This document shows positions 45,245-53,396 of a stretch of DNA of 64,000 nucleotides, in pieces. Numbering within the stretch: the first letter of the stretch is position 1; every line of letters starts with the position of its first letter. The stretch is from positions 412,048 through 476,047 of the forward strand of contig NZ_VDGI01000001.1 in the NCBI RefSeq assembly GCF_006861825.1. Reading direction: 5' to 3'. The notes under the pieces were generated by a model. That model did no database searches. It was not told the origin of the DNA and saw only the letters and a list, made by a program, of their open reading frames with translations. Origin of the DNA: Psychrobacillus vulpis (GTDB lineage: Bacteria; Bacillota; Bacilli; Bacillales_A; Planococcaceae). A program made the translations under genes and the position numbers.

Positions 45245-45823
45245 TTATAAAAATATCTCTTTAACTAATACAGAAATATCTGAATAAGGATTATTACCCC
45301 AATAGGAATTTATTTTTAATAATTCATCATTGTTTGCAACCGCAAATGAAAAATTCTTTGCAACCTGATGTACTAATTTTTGTTCAGCTTTTCTATTCTT
45401 ATAATCTTGTATATTTATATGTCTATTCATTTTTTTGTATAGCTGACTATCAGTTATCGGATTGTTATTAACCCTTTCATAATGCAAAAGGAACCATAAT
45501 TCGAAACAAATATTAGTGAAGTGCACTTTGAATCCATTTTTTTTTGCTAATGCATATGCCTTTTGTATTTTGGAAATGGTATTTAAATCTTTATCAAACA
45601 CTATATATACTTCCGAAGGTTTCGATTTCTCCGCTCTTACTGCAAATTCAACCAGTTCTAATCCAGACATTTTTACTTCTTTAGGAACAACCTTTACATT
45701 AGCTTTTTTTGTCATTTGGTTCAATTTTGAAAAGTAGACTTCTTCTGTCTTACCTTCACAAAAAATATAGATAGTTTTACTTGTCTTTAAACCTTTAGAA
45801 GTTCTTGGACCAAATCTACTCAT
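45245..45823 (-). CDS. rloB: RloB/AbiLii-like protein
   Basis: About 192 residues from ATG 45823 (MSRFGPRT), which overlaps the rloA stop by eight bases. IYIFCEGKTEEVYFSKL, then YIVFDKDLN and FTNICFELWFLLHYE, are the conserved blocks of RloB, a Toprim-like fold. The acidic Glu of EGKTE and Asp of FDKD are the presumed metal ligands. RloB pairs with an RloA ATPase in AbiL-type abortive infection systems. Target unknown. AT-rich compared with flanking phage genes. Confidence 0.85.
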   Translation of the reverse strand: MSRFGPRTSKGLKTSKTIYIFCEGKTEEVYFSKLNQMTKKANVKVVPKEVKMSGLELVEFAVRAEKSKPSEVYIVFDKDLNTISKIQKAYALAKKNGFKVHFTNICFELWFLLHYERVNNNPITDSQLYKKMNRHINIQDYKNRKAEQKLVHQVAKNFSFAVANNDELLKINSYWGNNPYSDISVLVKEIFL

Positions 45824-47159
45824 TAAGTTCACTACCTTCAAAAAGATTCAAATTCAAGTCTGTATTCAAAAAATAATTTTTTGCTGATAATAAATCAATT
45901 ACGGGTTTTGCTCCAAACTGACCTTTGATATACTTTTTGGCATAAGAAACATCACTTCTTTTGCGATTATTTAAATCATTAAAATCGAACAATGAATATA
46001 ATTCTGTTTCGTTCTTATAATTTTTTTGAGCAAACCAGATCTGATCAACTCTTAATTCGCAATCCAAAAGTTCAAGTTCATGTGTTATTAGTATAAACTG
46101 ATTATTCATATTCCTTTTCGAGTTAAATAAAGCAATTAAAAATTCACATATCGCAAGGTGAAAAGCAGTATCAAACTCATCTAGTAAAATTGTTCTTCCT
46201 TCATTAAAAGAATCAACAATTATTGCCGCTATATAAAGCATTTTAATTGTACCCTTAGAATCCTCTAACAGTCCTATTTCTGAACTTCCAACTACTCTTC
46301 CCTCGTTATCATAATTGTTATAAATTAGTGTTATTTCATGTATTATAACTTCTGTTAGAAGACTTCCTCCAATTTGTTTACTAACCTCTTCCATTAATTT
46401 GAAAAATTGTGGATCTGCTTTAACGATTCTTTTTGTCACTTTTATATCTTCAATATTAAAGTCTGCTATTTTCAAAATATTCAGAACTTCTTCTTTAAAC
46501 TTAGTATCCAATAGTTTCGCCGCCAATGGATCCCTTTCAAATTCCATTGAATCATCACGTATTAATACAAGTTTATTTTGAAACCAATCCATTATTTCTA
46601 ATGCTATTTTATTATTAAAACTTGCTAAAACTGATAAGAATAAATTGTTCTTCCTTGTGAAATTTTGAAGTTTTTTATCAATCCTATTTGAATTTATTTC
46701 ATATTTGTATTCATCTTCATGTTGATATATACGCTCAAATAAAATGCTTTCTTTATTCTTTTTAATTTCTAATAATTTTTCAAGTATTATCTGTTCTTCA
46801 TTAAACTCTATGCAGTAATTATAGATTTTCTTTTTTAATAATAATGTTATATCAAATTTAGTAGGCTTGTTTTTATTTTCATATTGCATTCTAAACGGGT
46901 TTGTTACAATGTTTTTTGAGGTCTGCTTTGCATCTCCCAAAGTTAACAATAATCTTTTAAATTGATCAAGTGAAGTAAATAAATTTGTCTTTCCGCTTCC
47001 ATTTGCTCCAAAAATCATAGCATTTTTTAACAGGTTCACATTATCATTTTTTAATATATGGGTATCATTAAACTTTACTAACCTTGCACCAGTTTGCATC
47101 GTAAATGTTGTACTTTCTTTAAAAGAAAGGTTATTTTCAATTTTGAAATCAATTAACAT
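45816..47159 (-). CDS. rloA: RloA/AbiLi-like AAA15 ATPase
   Basis: 447 residues from ATG 47159 (MLIDFKIENNLSFKE), which has GGAGGAG six bases upstream. Walker A is GANGSGKT (about 51-58). The ABC-like signature region is GLLEDSKGTIKML. Walker B is RTILLDEFDTAFH, and the H-loop lies in FILITHELELL. This is the overcoming-lysogenization-defect-like AAA15 family. With RloB it forms an AbiL-like two-gene defence system. A separate promoter and a terminator suggest expression in the lysogen. Confidence 0.87.
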   Translation of the reverse strand: MLIDFKIENNLSFKESTTFTMQTGARLVKFNDTHILKNDNVNLLKNAMIFGANGSGKTNLFTSLDQFKRLLLTLGDAKQTSKNIVTNPFRMQYENKNKPTKFDITLLLKKKIYNYCIEFNEEQIILEKLLEIKKNKESILFERIYQHEDEYKYEINSNRIDKKLQNFTRKNNLFLSVLASFNNKIALEIMDWFQNKLVLIRDDSMEFERDPLAAKLLDTKFKEEVLNILKIADFNIEDIKVTKRIVKADPQFFKLMEEVSKQIGGSLLTEVIIHEITLIYNNYDNEGRVVGSSEIGLLEDSKGTIKMLYIAAIIVDSFNEGRTILLDEFDTAFHLAICEFLIALFNSKRNMNNQFILITHELELLDCELRVDQIWFAQKNYKNETELYSLFDFNDLNNRKRSDVSYAKKYIKGQFGAKPVIDLLSAKNYFLNTDLNLNLFEGSELNE

Positions 47160-47187
47160 AAGTTTCTCCTCCGAAACCATATTTCTG

Positions 47188-47200
47188 TCATTGTATCACA
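47188..47200 (-). promoter_or_regulatory. Extended -10 promoter of rloA
   Basis: Minus strand TGATACAAT (TACAAT at 47195-47190, with TG in the extended -10 position), about 30 bases before the rloA start. The -35 region is weak. An own promoter fits a moron expressed from the prophage. Confidence 0.5.
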
Positions 47201-47251
47201 AAAAAACATTAAATATACATAACTATTGCACTTTGAGACCATTTTTTTGGT

Positions 47252-47452
47252 TTAAAACTCTTCACCCTCTTCCTTCCGCATACGCTTTACCTTACCTTGA
47301 TGCGTTACAATCTTATATTCCCCATGTGGTGGAAGCTCTCTGAGTTTTGCCTTTCCATCACAGATCACAATCACACAACTGGTAGTTATATCCATTAAAT
47401 CGACAGTTAGCTGCATTGTTCTAATGTCTATTTTTAAATTTTCCATATCCAC
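47252..47452 (-). CDS. xtrA: XtrA-like phage protein
   Basis: About 66 residues from GTG 47452, seven bases after GGAGG (ATG 47446 is an alternative). TTSCVIVICDGKAKLRELPP and GEYKIVTHQGKVKRMRKEEGEEF match the PBSX XtrA family pattern. In PBSX, xtrA lies between early and late genes, as here. Biochemical role unknown. Confidence 0.75.
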   Translation of the reverse strand: MDMENLKIDIRTMQLTVDLMDITTSCVIVICDGKAKLRELPPHGEYKIVTHQGKVKRMRKEEGEEF

Positions 47453-47468
47453 CAAGACCCCTCCAATG

Positions 47469-47514
47469 TGTTATTATTGAGTTGTGCGAGACAGGAGGAG
47501 TCCTGTCTTTTTTT
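47469..47514 (+). terminator. Plus-strand hairpin terminator in the early operon
   Basis: A perfect 7-bp stem GACAGGA/TCCTGTC (47490-47507), loop GGAG, followed by seven T on the plus strand. All neighbouring genes are on the minus strand. An extended -10 (TGTTATTAT, 47469-47477) lies just before it, so a very short RNA or a block for antisense transcripts is possible. Confidence 0.7.
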
Positions 47515-47519
47515 ACTGG

Positions 47520-47966
47520 CTAAAACGGTAAATCATCATCTGTCACTCCAACAGGTCCTTCACTATTCGCAAAAGGATCTTCATCTACCCTTGTGTAATT
47601 CTGCTGAGGTTGATTCCCAGTACTGTTGTTTTTTGTAGCCTGTCCATTCTTCGGTTCTAAGAATTGAACGCTATCTGCGACAACGTCTGTAGTATATACA
47701 CGCTTTCCGTCTTGCCCTTCGTAGCTACCTGTTTGGATTCTACCTTCAACACCTGCTAAACTTCCTTTTTTCAAGAAGTTAGCCGTATTTTCGGCTTGCT
47801 TTCTCCAAACTACACAGTTGATGAAGTCGGCTTGTTGCTCACCATTTTCACTCTTGAACGTTCTATTTACTGCCAATGTAAATCTGGCCATTGCAACCCC
47901 ACTTGGAGTGTACCGAAGCTCTGGATCCTTTGTTAGCCTTCCGACTAATACGACTCGGTTAATCAT
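47520..47966 (-). CDS. ssb: Single-stranded DNA-binding protein
   Basis: 148 residues. [35 protein letters not shown] opens the OB-fold, then [36 protein letters not shown]. The glycine/glutamine linker and acidic tip DDDLPF recruit partner proteins. It coats ssDNA during phage replication and recombination. Overlaps the upstream small gene by four bases. Confidence 0.97.
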   Translation of the reverse strand: MINRVVLVGRLTKDPELRYTPSGVAMARFTLAVNRTFKSENGEQQADFINCVVWRKQAENTANFLKKGSLAGVEGRIQTGSYEGQDGKRVYTTDVVADSVQFLEPKNGQATKNNSTGNQPQQNYTRVDEDPFANSEGPVGVTDDDLPF

Positions 47967-48178
47967 TCATTTACCTCCAACGCCTTTCGTAATGCATTAT
48001 TTTCATCTACTAACTTCTGATTCTGTTCTTCTAGTATTTCAAGATTATTAGATATATGAATTTGTGTAAGCACCCAAAAGAAGTCTTCTGCACATACAGT
48101 TATAGTGTTGTTCTTCTTGTTAATGTGCTTATTTGCTTTTCTTCTGATGCTGCGTAATCTCGTTTTCGTGGATGCCAT
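47963..48178 (-). CDS. Hypothetical phage protein with coiled coil
   Basis: About 71 residues from ATG 48178 ([20 protein letters not shown]), with AAAGGATGG upstream. The N-terminus is basic, and the C-terminus forms a heptad-rich helix ([26 protein letters not shown]). No known function; precedes ssb. Confidence 0.65.
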   Translation of the reverse strand: MASTKTRLRSIRRKANKHINKKNNTITVCAEDFFWVLTQIHISNNLEILEEQNQKLVDENNALRKALEVNE

Positions 48179-48221
48179 GTAAACCATCCTTTACGTCGCA
48201 TTTTGTTCGTACTGTGTCGTT

Positions 48222-49193
48222 TTACATTTCATGTATTAACTCCAGCTGCACTTCACTTAATCGTTTTTCAGCTATTTTTATATACTCTGGATTAAGTTCA
48301 ACACCAACAAAATTACGGCCATGTTTTAGGGAAACTAATCCTGTTGTACCTGAACCAAAGAATGGATCCAAAACAACTCCATTAATTGGACTACCAGCTA
48401 ATACGCATGGCTCAATTAAATCTTCCGGAAAAGTTGCAAAGTGAGCTTCTCTTAATGGCTTAGTCGTAACTGTCCATACTGATCGTTTATTTCTTTTATC
48501 ACGAATAGCTCGGAATGCTTCTTTTCCATACTTTCCATCGAAAGAACCACGAACCTTATCTTCTCTTCTTTGCTTTTGTGGTTGACCGAATGCCCCTCGA
48601 GACCCCCTTACATCCTGTGTTCCATAAATAGCAGGTTCTTTGATACTCTCATGATCGTAATAATAGATTTGAGATTTACTTAATAGAAAAATGTATTCAT
48701 GTGATTTAGTTGGCCGATCCTTTACTGATTCAGGCATCGGATTTGGTTTACTCCAGACAATGTCTTGTCTCAGATACCATCCATCTTGTTGTAATGCGAA
48801 AGCAATTCTCCAAGGTAAACCGATTAAGTCCTTTGGTTTGAGATATTCATGAGAACTACCACCAGCTCTTAACATGTAATCTTTGCTCTTTCCTTTATTG
48901 CCGATATACTCTAAACCATTTTTACTTCGATTCGCCCAATAACAATCGCCAAGATTGAGCCATACTGTTCCATCATCTTTAAGTATCCTCTTGATTTCAC
49001 GAAATACCTGGACCATGTTTTCGATATACTTTTCAGGAGTTTCTTCTAGTCCTATTTGTTCTTTTACACCGTAATCTCTCAACCCCCAATAAGGAGGACT
49101 TGTGATCACTGTATTTACGCTCTGTTCTGAGAGTGTTTTTAAGACATCAAGGCAATGTCCTTGATAGATTTTATTCAGTTCCATTGCCATCAT
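48222..49193 (-). CDS. Orphan site-specific DNA methyltransferase
   Basis: About 320 residues (MELNKIYQG is the likely start). The catalytic motif IV is VITSPPYW, and motif I is the AdoMet-binding DPFFGSGTTG near the C-terminus. This order marks a beta-class amino-methyltransferase (N4-cytosine or N6-adenine). No partner restriction enzyme is nearby. It probably protects phage DNA against host restriction; the recognition site cannot be read. Confidence 0.9.
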   Translation of the reverse strand: MMAMELNKIYQGHCLDVLKTLSEQSVNTVITSPPYWGLRDYGVKEQIGLEETPEKYIENMVQVFREIKRILKDDGTVWLNLGDCYWANRSKNGLEYIGNKGKSKDYMLRAGGSSHEYLKPKDLIGLPWRIAFALQQDGWYLRQDIVWSKPNPMPESVKDRPTKSHEYIFLLSKSQIYYYDHESIKEPAIYGTQDVRGSRGAFGQPQKQRREDKVRGSFDGKYGKEAFRAIRDKRNKRSVWTVTTKPLREAHFATFPEDLIEPCVLAGSPINGVVLDPFFGSGTTGLVSLKHGRNFVGVELNPEYIKIAEKRLSEVQLELIHEM

Positions 49194-49248
49194 CCTTTCT
49201 TATGACACATTTTGTGTCCAGTGCTTCACATTTTGTTCGTACTATGAA

Positions 49249-49554
49249 TCAAAGCAATGATGCATCTATTAATAAAACGCCATTGTCGATTGAATCAAAT
49301 TCTTTAATAGCTTCTTTCAAAGTTTGTTCGGCAATAGTCGGATCACGCATTACTTTCGTAAAAGCGTACTCTTTTGTTCGTAAGTTTGGATGCGCTTCTT
49401 CTAATACAGATTCAACGCTTTCGCCCCCAACAATTTCAACGTAAATTTCAGTTGCTTGTTTATAAGGCGGTTTTACACCTGGCTCAATGCCTTCTACCGT
49501 CACGACAACTAATGCATAATACTCATTTTCATTAAACTCATAATAATATTTCAC
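49249..49554 (-). CDS. Hypothetical phage protein
   Basis: 101 residues. YYYEFNENEYYALVVVTVEGI and KQATEIYVEIVGGESVESVLEEAHPN, then TKVMRDPTIAEQTLKEAIKEFD. Beta-rich followed by helices. Similar ORFs occur in Bacillus phage early regions; no role is known to me. Confidence 0.6.
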   Translation of the reverse strand: MKYYYEFNENEYYALVVVTVEGIEPGVKPPYKQATEIYVEIVGGESVESVLEEAHPNLRTKEYAFTKVMRDPTIAEQTLKEAIKEFDSIDNGVLLIDASLL

Positions 49555-49595
49555 TTTTAATTTCCTCCTTCACAATTTGTGTCTAGTACGTCCTA

Positions 49596-50015
49596 TCAAA
49601 AAGCAACTCTCACAACAACTCTAGGATGCATGCTATAAAACTTACGAACATTCAAAGTAACCACTTGGCTGTCGTCCTGCCATATCACTTTGTTAAGTCC
49701 ATCCTTTACACCCTTAACGTAATTGTCCACGTCCGGCTTAGTTGTTGGTCTTAGCTCACCTTTTTCGATAAGAGCCTGTTTTGGCTTCGTCTGATACTTC
49801 TTAGGAGTTGCTCGGTAAATATCAATACTCAAGTCTATTGGACCTGTTATGAGTTCTTTTGGTGCGTGTTGACCAGCTACCAACTTCACATATTGTTTAA
49901 AGTCTCGAGACTTAGCAGGATCGTAGAGGACAGTTTGACCTGTCCATGTCTTACCTGCCCTCGGTCTACCTTGAGCTACTGGTTCTCCTGGTATTTCGAA
50001 AAGAATACTGCTCAT
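49596..50015 (-). CDS. rusA: RusA-family Holliday junction resolvase
   Basis: 139 residues. IPGEPVAQGRPRAG is the RusA opening. PKKYQTKPKQALIEKGELRPTTKPDVDNYVKGVKDGLNKVIWQDDSQVV holds the catalytic aspartates (KPDVDN and WQDDSQV). It resolves branched DNA during phage recombination and packaging. Confidence 0.93.
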   Translation of the reverse strand: MSSILFEIPGEPVAQGRPRAGKTWTGQTVLYDPAKSRDFKQYVKLVAGQHAPKELITGPIDLSIDIYRATPKKYQTKPKQALIEKGELRPTTKPDVDNYVKGVKDGLNKVIWQDDSQVVTLNVRKFYSMHPRVVVRVAF

Positions 50016-50176
50016 CTCACACCCTCAGCAACCTGTTGTTTTACAGGACTTCCAAATGACTCTATTAAACACTTGCTAGAGCAATATAAGTCATGCCACT
50101 TATGCCAAACTTCGTCACCCTTGTGTATTGTTTTCTCGCATTGTTCGTTTTCACATACAGCAACGATTTGTTTCAT
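50012..50176 (-). CDS. Small zinc-ribbon-like phage protein (54 residues)
   Basis: ATG 50176, stop 50012; overlaps the rusA start by four bases. VCENEQCEKTIHKGDEVWHK, then YCSSKCLIESFG, place cysteines as CxxxxC and CxxxC, a small zinc-binding knuckle. It forms a run of overlapping small early genes. Not recognised further. Confidence 0.65.
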   Translation of the reverse strand: MKQIVAVCENEQCEKTIHKGDEVWHKWHDLYCSSKCLIESFGSPVKQQVAEGVR

Positions 50177-50325
50177 GCCGATTGCTCCCTTCTGATAAAC
50201 CCAAACTTAACCTCAGCTTCTTGAAGCTTTAATTCGACTTCTATCAATCGTTTTCTGTTTTCTTCATGGTCAATTGGTCCACTTGGTTGTACGTAATAAA
50301 ATCCTTGCCCCGGTATCCATTTCAT
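50173..50325 (-). CDS. Small hypothetical phage protein (50 residues)
   Basis: ATG 50325, stop TGA 50173-50175, overlapping both neighbours by four bases (ATGA-type couplings). The peptide starts MKWIPGQGFYYVQPSGPI, and the rest is a helix (RLIEVELKLQEAEVKFGFI). Function unknown. Confidence 0.6.
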   Translation of the reverse strand: MKWIPGQGFYYVQPSGPIDHEENRKRLIEVELKLQEAEVKFGFIRREQSA

Positions 50326-50921
50326 TCGGAATCAACCTCACTTTCGAAGTTTATGAATGACTCTGCTGGATAGAAACCTTTTATTTCGCCTTCTTCATAA
50401 TGTTTCTTAATTAAATCCAAACCAGTGTAGTGATATTCATCGTTTGTGACTGCGGTATCTCCTTCTCTAAACTCCCCAACCTCACGACCAATCGACTTCC
50501 ACAACTGACGTTCCTTTTCGACTTTAATTTCTTCGGGTGTAGCATGACGAATTATACTTATTGGAGCAATATTGAAACCGTCTTTACCTGTAATTTCAAC
50601 TTCATAAGATACACCTTCAACGATATTTACTTTGAGTATCTCGTAAAGTGCATCTTTATCTCTATTCAGCCAACGAACCATAACCTTCTCACCTGGTTTG
50701 AACTGCGGTTCGACTTCATATTGTCCTAGTAGTAGTTTCATAAGACTTGCACCTTCATCAAAATCTATTTCTTGATTCCACTGAACTAAAGTTTTTATGC
50801 GATTATCTCCAACTGTGAAGTCTGCTGTAACTGACTTGAAAATTTCTGTTAAATTCCAAGATACTTCTAAATCTTTAAATGCTTGAGCTACTTCTTGTGG
50901 TACTTTCACTTTTTCAGTCAT
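50322..50921 (-). CDS. Hypothetical phage early protein
   Basis: 199 residues. VPQEVAQAFKDLE and QFKPGEKVMVRWLNRDKDALYEILKV suggest a central small beta-barrel. The C-terminal ISIIRHATPEEIKVEKERQLWKSIGREVGEFREGD is also seen in phage DUF1642-like proteins. Role not known. Confidence 0.6.
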   Translation of the reverse strand: MTEKVKVPQEVAQAFKDLEVSWNLTEIFKSVTADFTVGDNRIKTLVQWNQEIDFDEGASLMKLLLGQYEVEPQFKPGEKVMVRWLNRDKDALYEILKVNIVEGVSYEVEITGKDGFNIAPISIIRHATPEEIKVEKERQLWKSIGREVGEFREGDTAVTNDEYHYTGLDLIKKHYEEGEIKGFYPAESFINFESEVDSE

Positions 50922-50932
50922 TTCGTTTCCTC

Positions 50933-51751
50933 CTAAAATGATTTTTTTCTGTAATCCTTACCGTTCATTGGAACAACCTCTGTATCATCCATAATTCGTG
51001 AAAAGTTTCGTGCATTCACTTTACTTTCCAATTCAGAGCTAGATAAGTTTGTGGTGTAGATCGTATGCTTACCGGCTCTGCTATCTATTACTTCAAAGAG
51101 TTTTGTCCACGTCCAATTGTCTGGACCATTCTTCGCGTTCGTATATTCGGCTCCCAAGTCATCCAATACGAGTAAATCAACCATTGCTACAAATTCCAGT
51201 AAATCGTTCTCTGAAAACTTGGAGTTGGGATTATATGTGTCTTTGATTTTCGTTAATAGTTTAGGAACTGATAGGAATAAAGCAGAATATCCTTTTTCAA
51301 TTAGTTCCTTAGCTGCCGCATAGGATAGATGGCTTTTACCTGTTCCATATGTACCAACTAACAGCAGGTTTTTCCCTTCTTTTGGATTAAACTCATTCAC
51401 GAAATTCAATAACTCTTGTTTAGCTTCATGTAGCTCCTGGTTAGGAGGTAAATAGTTTTCAAGAGTTGCTTTTAGTAATGATTTATTAACCAATGAATTT
51501 TGGTCGAATATATCTTTTGTGCGATTCATTCGAGCCTTCTTGTCGTTCTCCAGTGCTTTTTCTGCAAGTACTATATCTTCACACTTACACCCAAGATAAA
51601 AGCGTTCAATCTTTCCTTTATCAGGACCACCGGCTATTGTCATTTCAGTTACACTAACTTCTTCCGAGCAACCCTCACATTGATAAGTATTTAATATCAC
51701 TGGAGTCGGAAAGTTAGTAAGTAGTTCTTGAATACCTTTCACAGTCTGCAC
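50933..51751 (-). CDS. DnaC-like helicase loader (AAA+ ATPase)
   Basis: 272 residues. The N-terminal part has a zinc motif (YQCEGCSEEV and YLGCKCEDI). The AAA+ domain has Walker A LLLVGTYGTGKSHLS (about 129-143), Walker B DLLVLDDLGAEY and sensor-1 TIYTTNLSSSEL. It loads the host helicase at the phage origin. It follows the replisome organiser gene. Confidence 0.9.
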   Translation of the reverse strand: MQTVKGIQELLTNFPTPVILNTYQCEGCSEEVSVTEMTIAGGPDKGKIERFYLGCKCEDIVLAEKALENDKKARMNRTKDIFDQNSLVNKSLLKATLENYLPPNQELHEAKQELLNFVNEFNPKEGKNLLLVGTYGTGKSHLSYAAAKELIEKGYSALFLSVPKLLTKIKDTYNPNSKFSENDLLEFVAMVDLLVLDDLGAEYTNAKNGPDNWTWTKLFEVIDSRAGKHTIYTTNLSSSELESKVNARNFSRIMDDTEVVPMNGKDYRKKSF

Positions 51752-51754
51752 CTC

Positions 51755-52525
51755 CTAGAATCCATAGTTGTATTCAGGTTTTTCTTTTTTCTTTTCAGGT
51801 GGTGGCACTATTTGGAGTTTAGGTGTTCTGTTCCGCTGAAACTCTGTGTCTGCAGCTTTAACATCATCAACTGACTTAATATTTGTGTCGCGCCATTTTC
51901 TTAAGATCCCATTCACATATCCATAGTTACGTTTGTTCGCTAATGTAGCTCTAGTTAGCGCTTCGAGTACTAGTTCTTCTCCAAAAGTGTCAACGTCTTT
52001 TACAATTGCTTCACCGATGTTTGGAATAAGTGGTCCAATATTCGATTGGTAGAACTGAATGATTTTCGCAAGCTCAGGACTATTAATATTAATAATTTCT
52101 TTTTTATTAACATTATTAACATTATTGTTTGTGTTCACTTGCTGTTCATCTGCTGTTCGTTTGTTGTTCACTTGCTGTTCATGTTGTTGATGTTCAGACC
52201 AATTAATCACTGTAACCACGCTATATTTCGTAGTTGTTTTGATGTTCAACATTTGCCATTCTTCGAAATTCTTCAACCATCTCCATAGCGTTATCGCTGA
52301 AATTACTTCATCCTTTTTAGCACCCTTATTAAACTCTTCTGCAAGTGCATTTCTTCCCGTAACAAATTGTCCTGGTTCTAATTTCACCATTTGATTTCCG
52401 ACTAATTGTTCGTGTTCTTTGTGTGATGCTTTCATTAGACAATGGATCCAGAGTTTCAGCATGAAGGCATTTGAGTATATTGGGTTGTCCATTATTTTTC
52501 TGTGTAAACTAATCCAACCTGCCAT
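51755..52525 (-). CDS. Replisome organiser/DnaD-like replication protein
   Basis: 256 residues. The N-terminal winged-helix region (GWISLHRKIMDNPIYSNAFMLKLWIHCLMKASH) is that of phage replisome organisers. The middle is Gln/Asn-rich, and the C-terminal part (AKIIQFYQSNIGPLIPNIGEAIVKDVDTFGEELVLEALTRATLANKRNYGYVNGILRKW) is a DnaD domain. It binds the origin and recruits the loader. Its own gene carries repeats that may be the origin. Confidence 0.87.
   Translation of the reverse strand: MAGWISLHRKIMDNPIYSNAFMLKLWIHCLMKASHKEHEQLVGNQMVKLEPGQFVTGRNALAEEFNKGAKKDEVISAITLWRWLKNFEEWQMLNIKTTTKYSVVTVINWSEHQQHEQQVNNKRTADEQQVNTNNNVNNVNKKEIININSPELAKIIQFYQSNIGPLIPNIGEAIVKDVDTFGEELVLEALTRATLANKRNYGYVNGILRKWRDTNIKSVDDVKAADTEFQRNRTPKLQIVPPPEKKKEKPEYNYGF
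52089..52182. repeat. Iterons and AT-rich stretch: candidate phage replication origin
   Basis: GTTCACTTGCTGTTCAT occurs exactly at 52133-52149 and 52166-52182, with a partial copy (GCTGTTC) between. It lies beside an AT-rich repeat block (ATTAATAATTTC, ATTAACATTATT, 52082-52127). Origins of many temperate phages lie within the replisome organiser gene. These repeats code the Gln/Asn/Val linker. Confidence 0.5.
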
Positions 52526-52577
52526 TGCCTATCCTCCTTCCCTTTGCTTATAAGTAGTAGAGGGGAAACCCCCTCTA

Positions 52578-53396
52578 TTAATCTAGTAAATATTCAATCT
52601 CGAACGTATTGTTCAATTGCTTGGTCTGTCTGCAATAAGCACATTTATCACAACGTATAGGCTCTACTATTCCGTTTTTTACACGAATAAATCTGTCCAT
52701 CATGGATTTTGTGTACTCTATTTCAAAGTCGAATCTTGTATTATCGAAATGTAAAACTGCCTTATCTGGTGGACTTTCTTTCGTTACCGCAACAATGTAT
52801 GGATTGAAATACTCTCCAATGTTCTGTTTAATAACTTCGCGATAAATAGCCATTTGAAGTACATAATCATAGGCTTGAACGAAAGATACATACTTTTGGT
52901 ACTTATCCGACCAATAACGATTAGAAAGGCTCTGTGTAGTCTTTAAATCGCTAAATGTTTTACGAGCGAAGTTTATTGAATCCACTTTGATTTTCCATTC
53001 GGCTCCAAACAATTCGGCAGTTAATATCATTTCCTTTTCACCATCTAAAGCGAACATTGCAAAAGGATCGTTTTTTATGGTTTCAATCATTGCATCTGCT
53101 TGAAGATATTCAGCGTATTTTCCACCACGACTTTTGAAAATTGAATCGTGATTCTCTTCATGAAACTTTTGAAATTCATCTTCACTTTCAAATGCTGCAT
53201 GAGTGTAACTGCCAACCATCAAAGCCGTACTAGACGACGTTTGATGATCTCCATTAATGATTGCTATTGTTCGAGCTTCACAATCCAACATATTTTTGAA
53301 CTGTGACACGGAAAAATACTCTTTATTTGCTTCAATCGAGTGATAATTCTGGCTGTTCAGCAGGAGGAGTTTCTGTTGCTTTATTTGCGTCACCAT
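52578..53396 (-). CDS. PD-(D/E)XK exonuclease, RecE/YqaJ-like
   Basis: Up to 272 residues; the true start is probably after the recT-like stop or at a rare codon near NSQNYHSIEANKEYFS. The nuclease core has VGSYTHAAFES, WKIKVDSINFARKTFSDLKTTQS (Asp...Asp-x-Lys) and QAYDYVLQMAIY. A C-terminal CDKCAYCRQTK cluster may bind iron-sulphur. It would make single strands for the annealing protein encoded beside it. Confidence 0.82.
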   Translation of the reverse strand: MVTQIKQQKLLLLNSQNYHSIEANKEYFSVSQFKNMLDCEARTIAIINGDHQTSSSTALMVGSYTHAAFESEDEFQKFHEENHDSIFKSRGGKYAEYLQADAMIETIKNDPFAMFALDGEKEMILTAELFGAEWKIKVDSINFARKTFSDLKTTQSLSNRYWSDKYQKYVSFVQAYDYVLQMAIYREVIKQNIGEYFNPYIVAVTKESPPDKAVLHFDNTRFDFEIEYTKSMMDRFIRVKNGIVEPIRCDKCAYCRQTKQLNNTFEIEYLLD

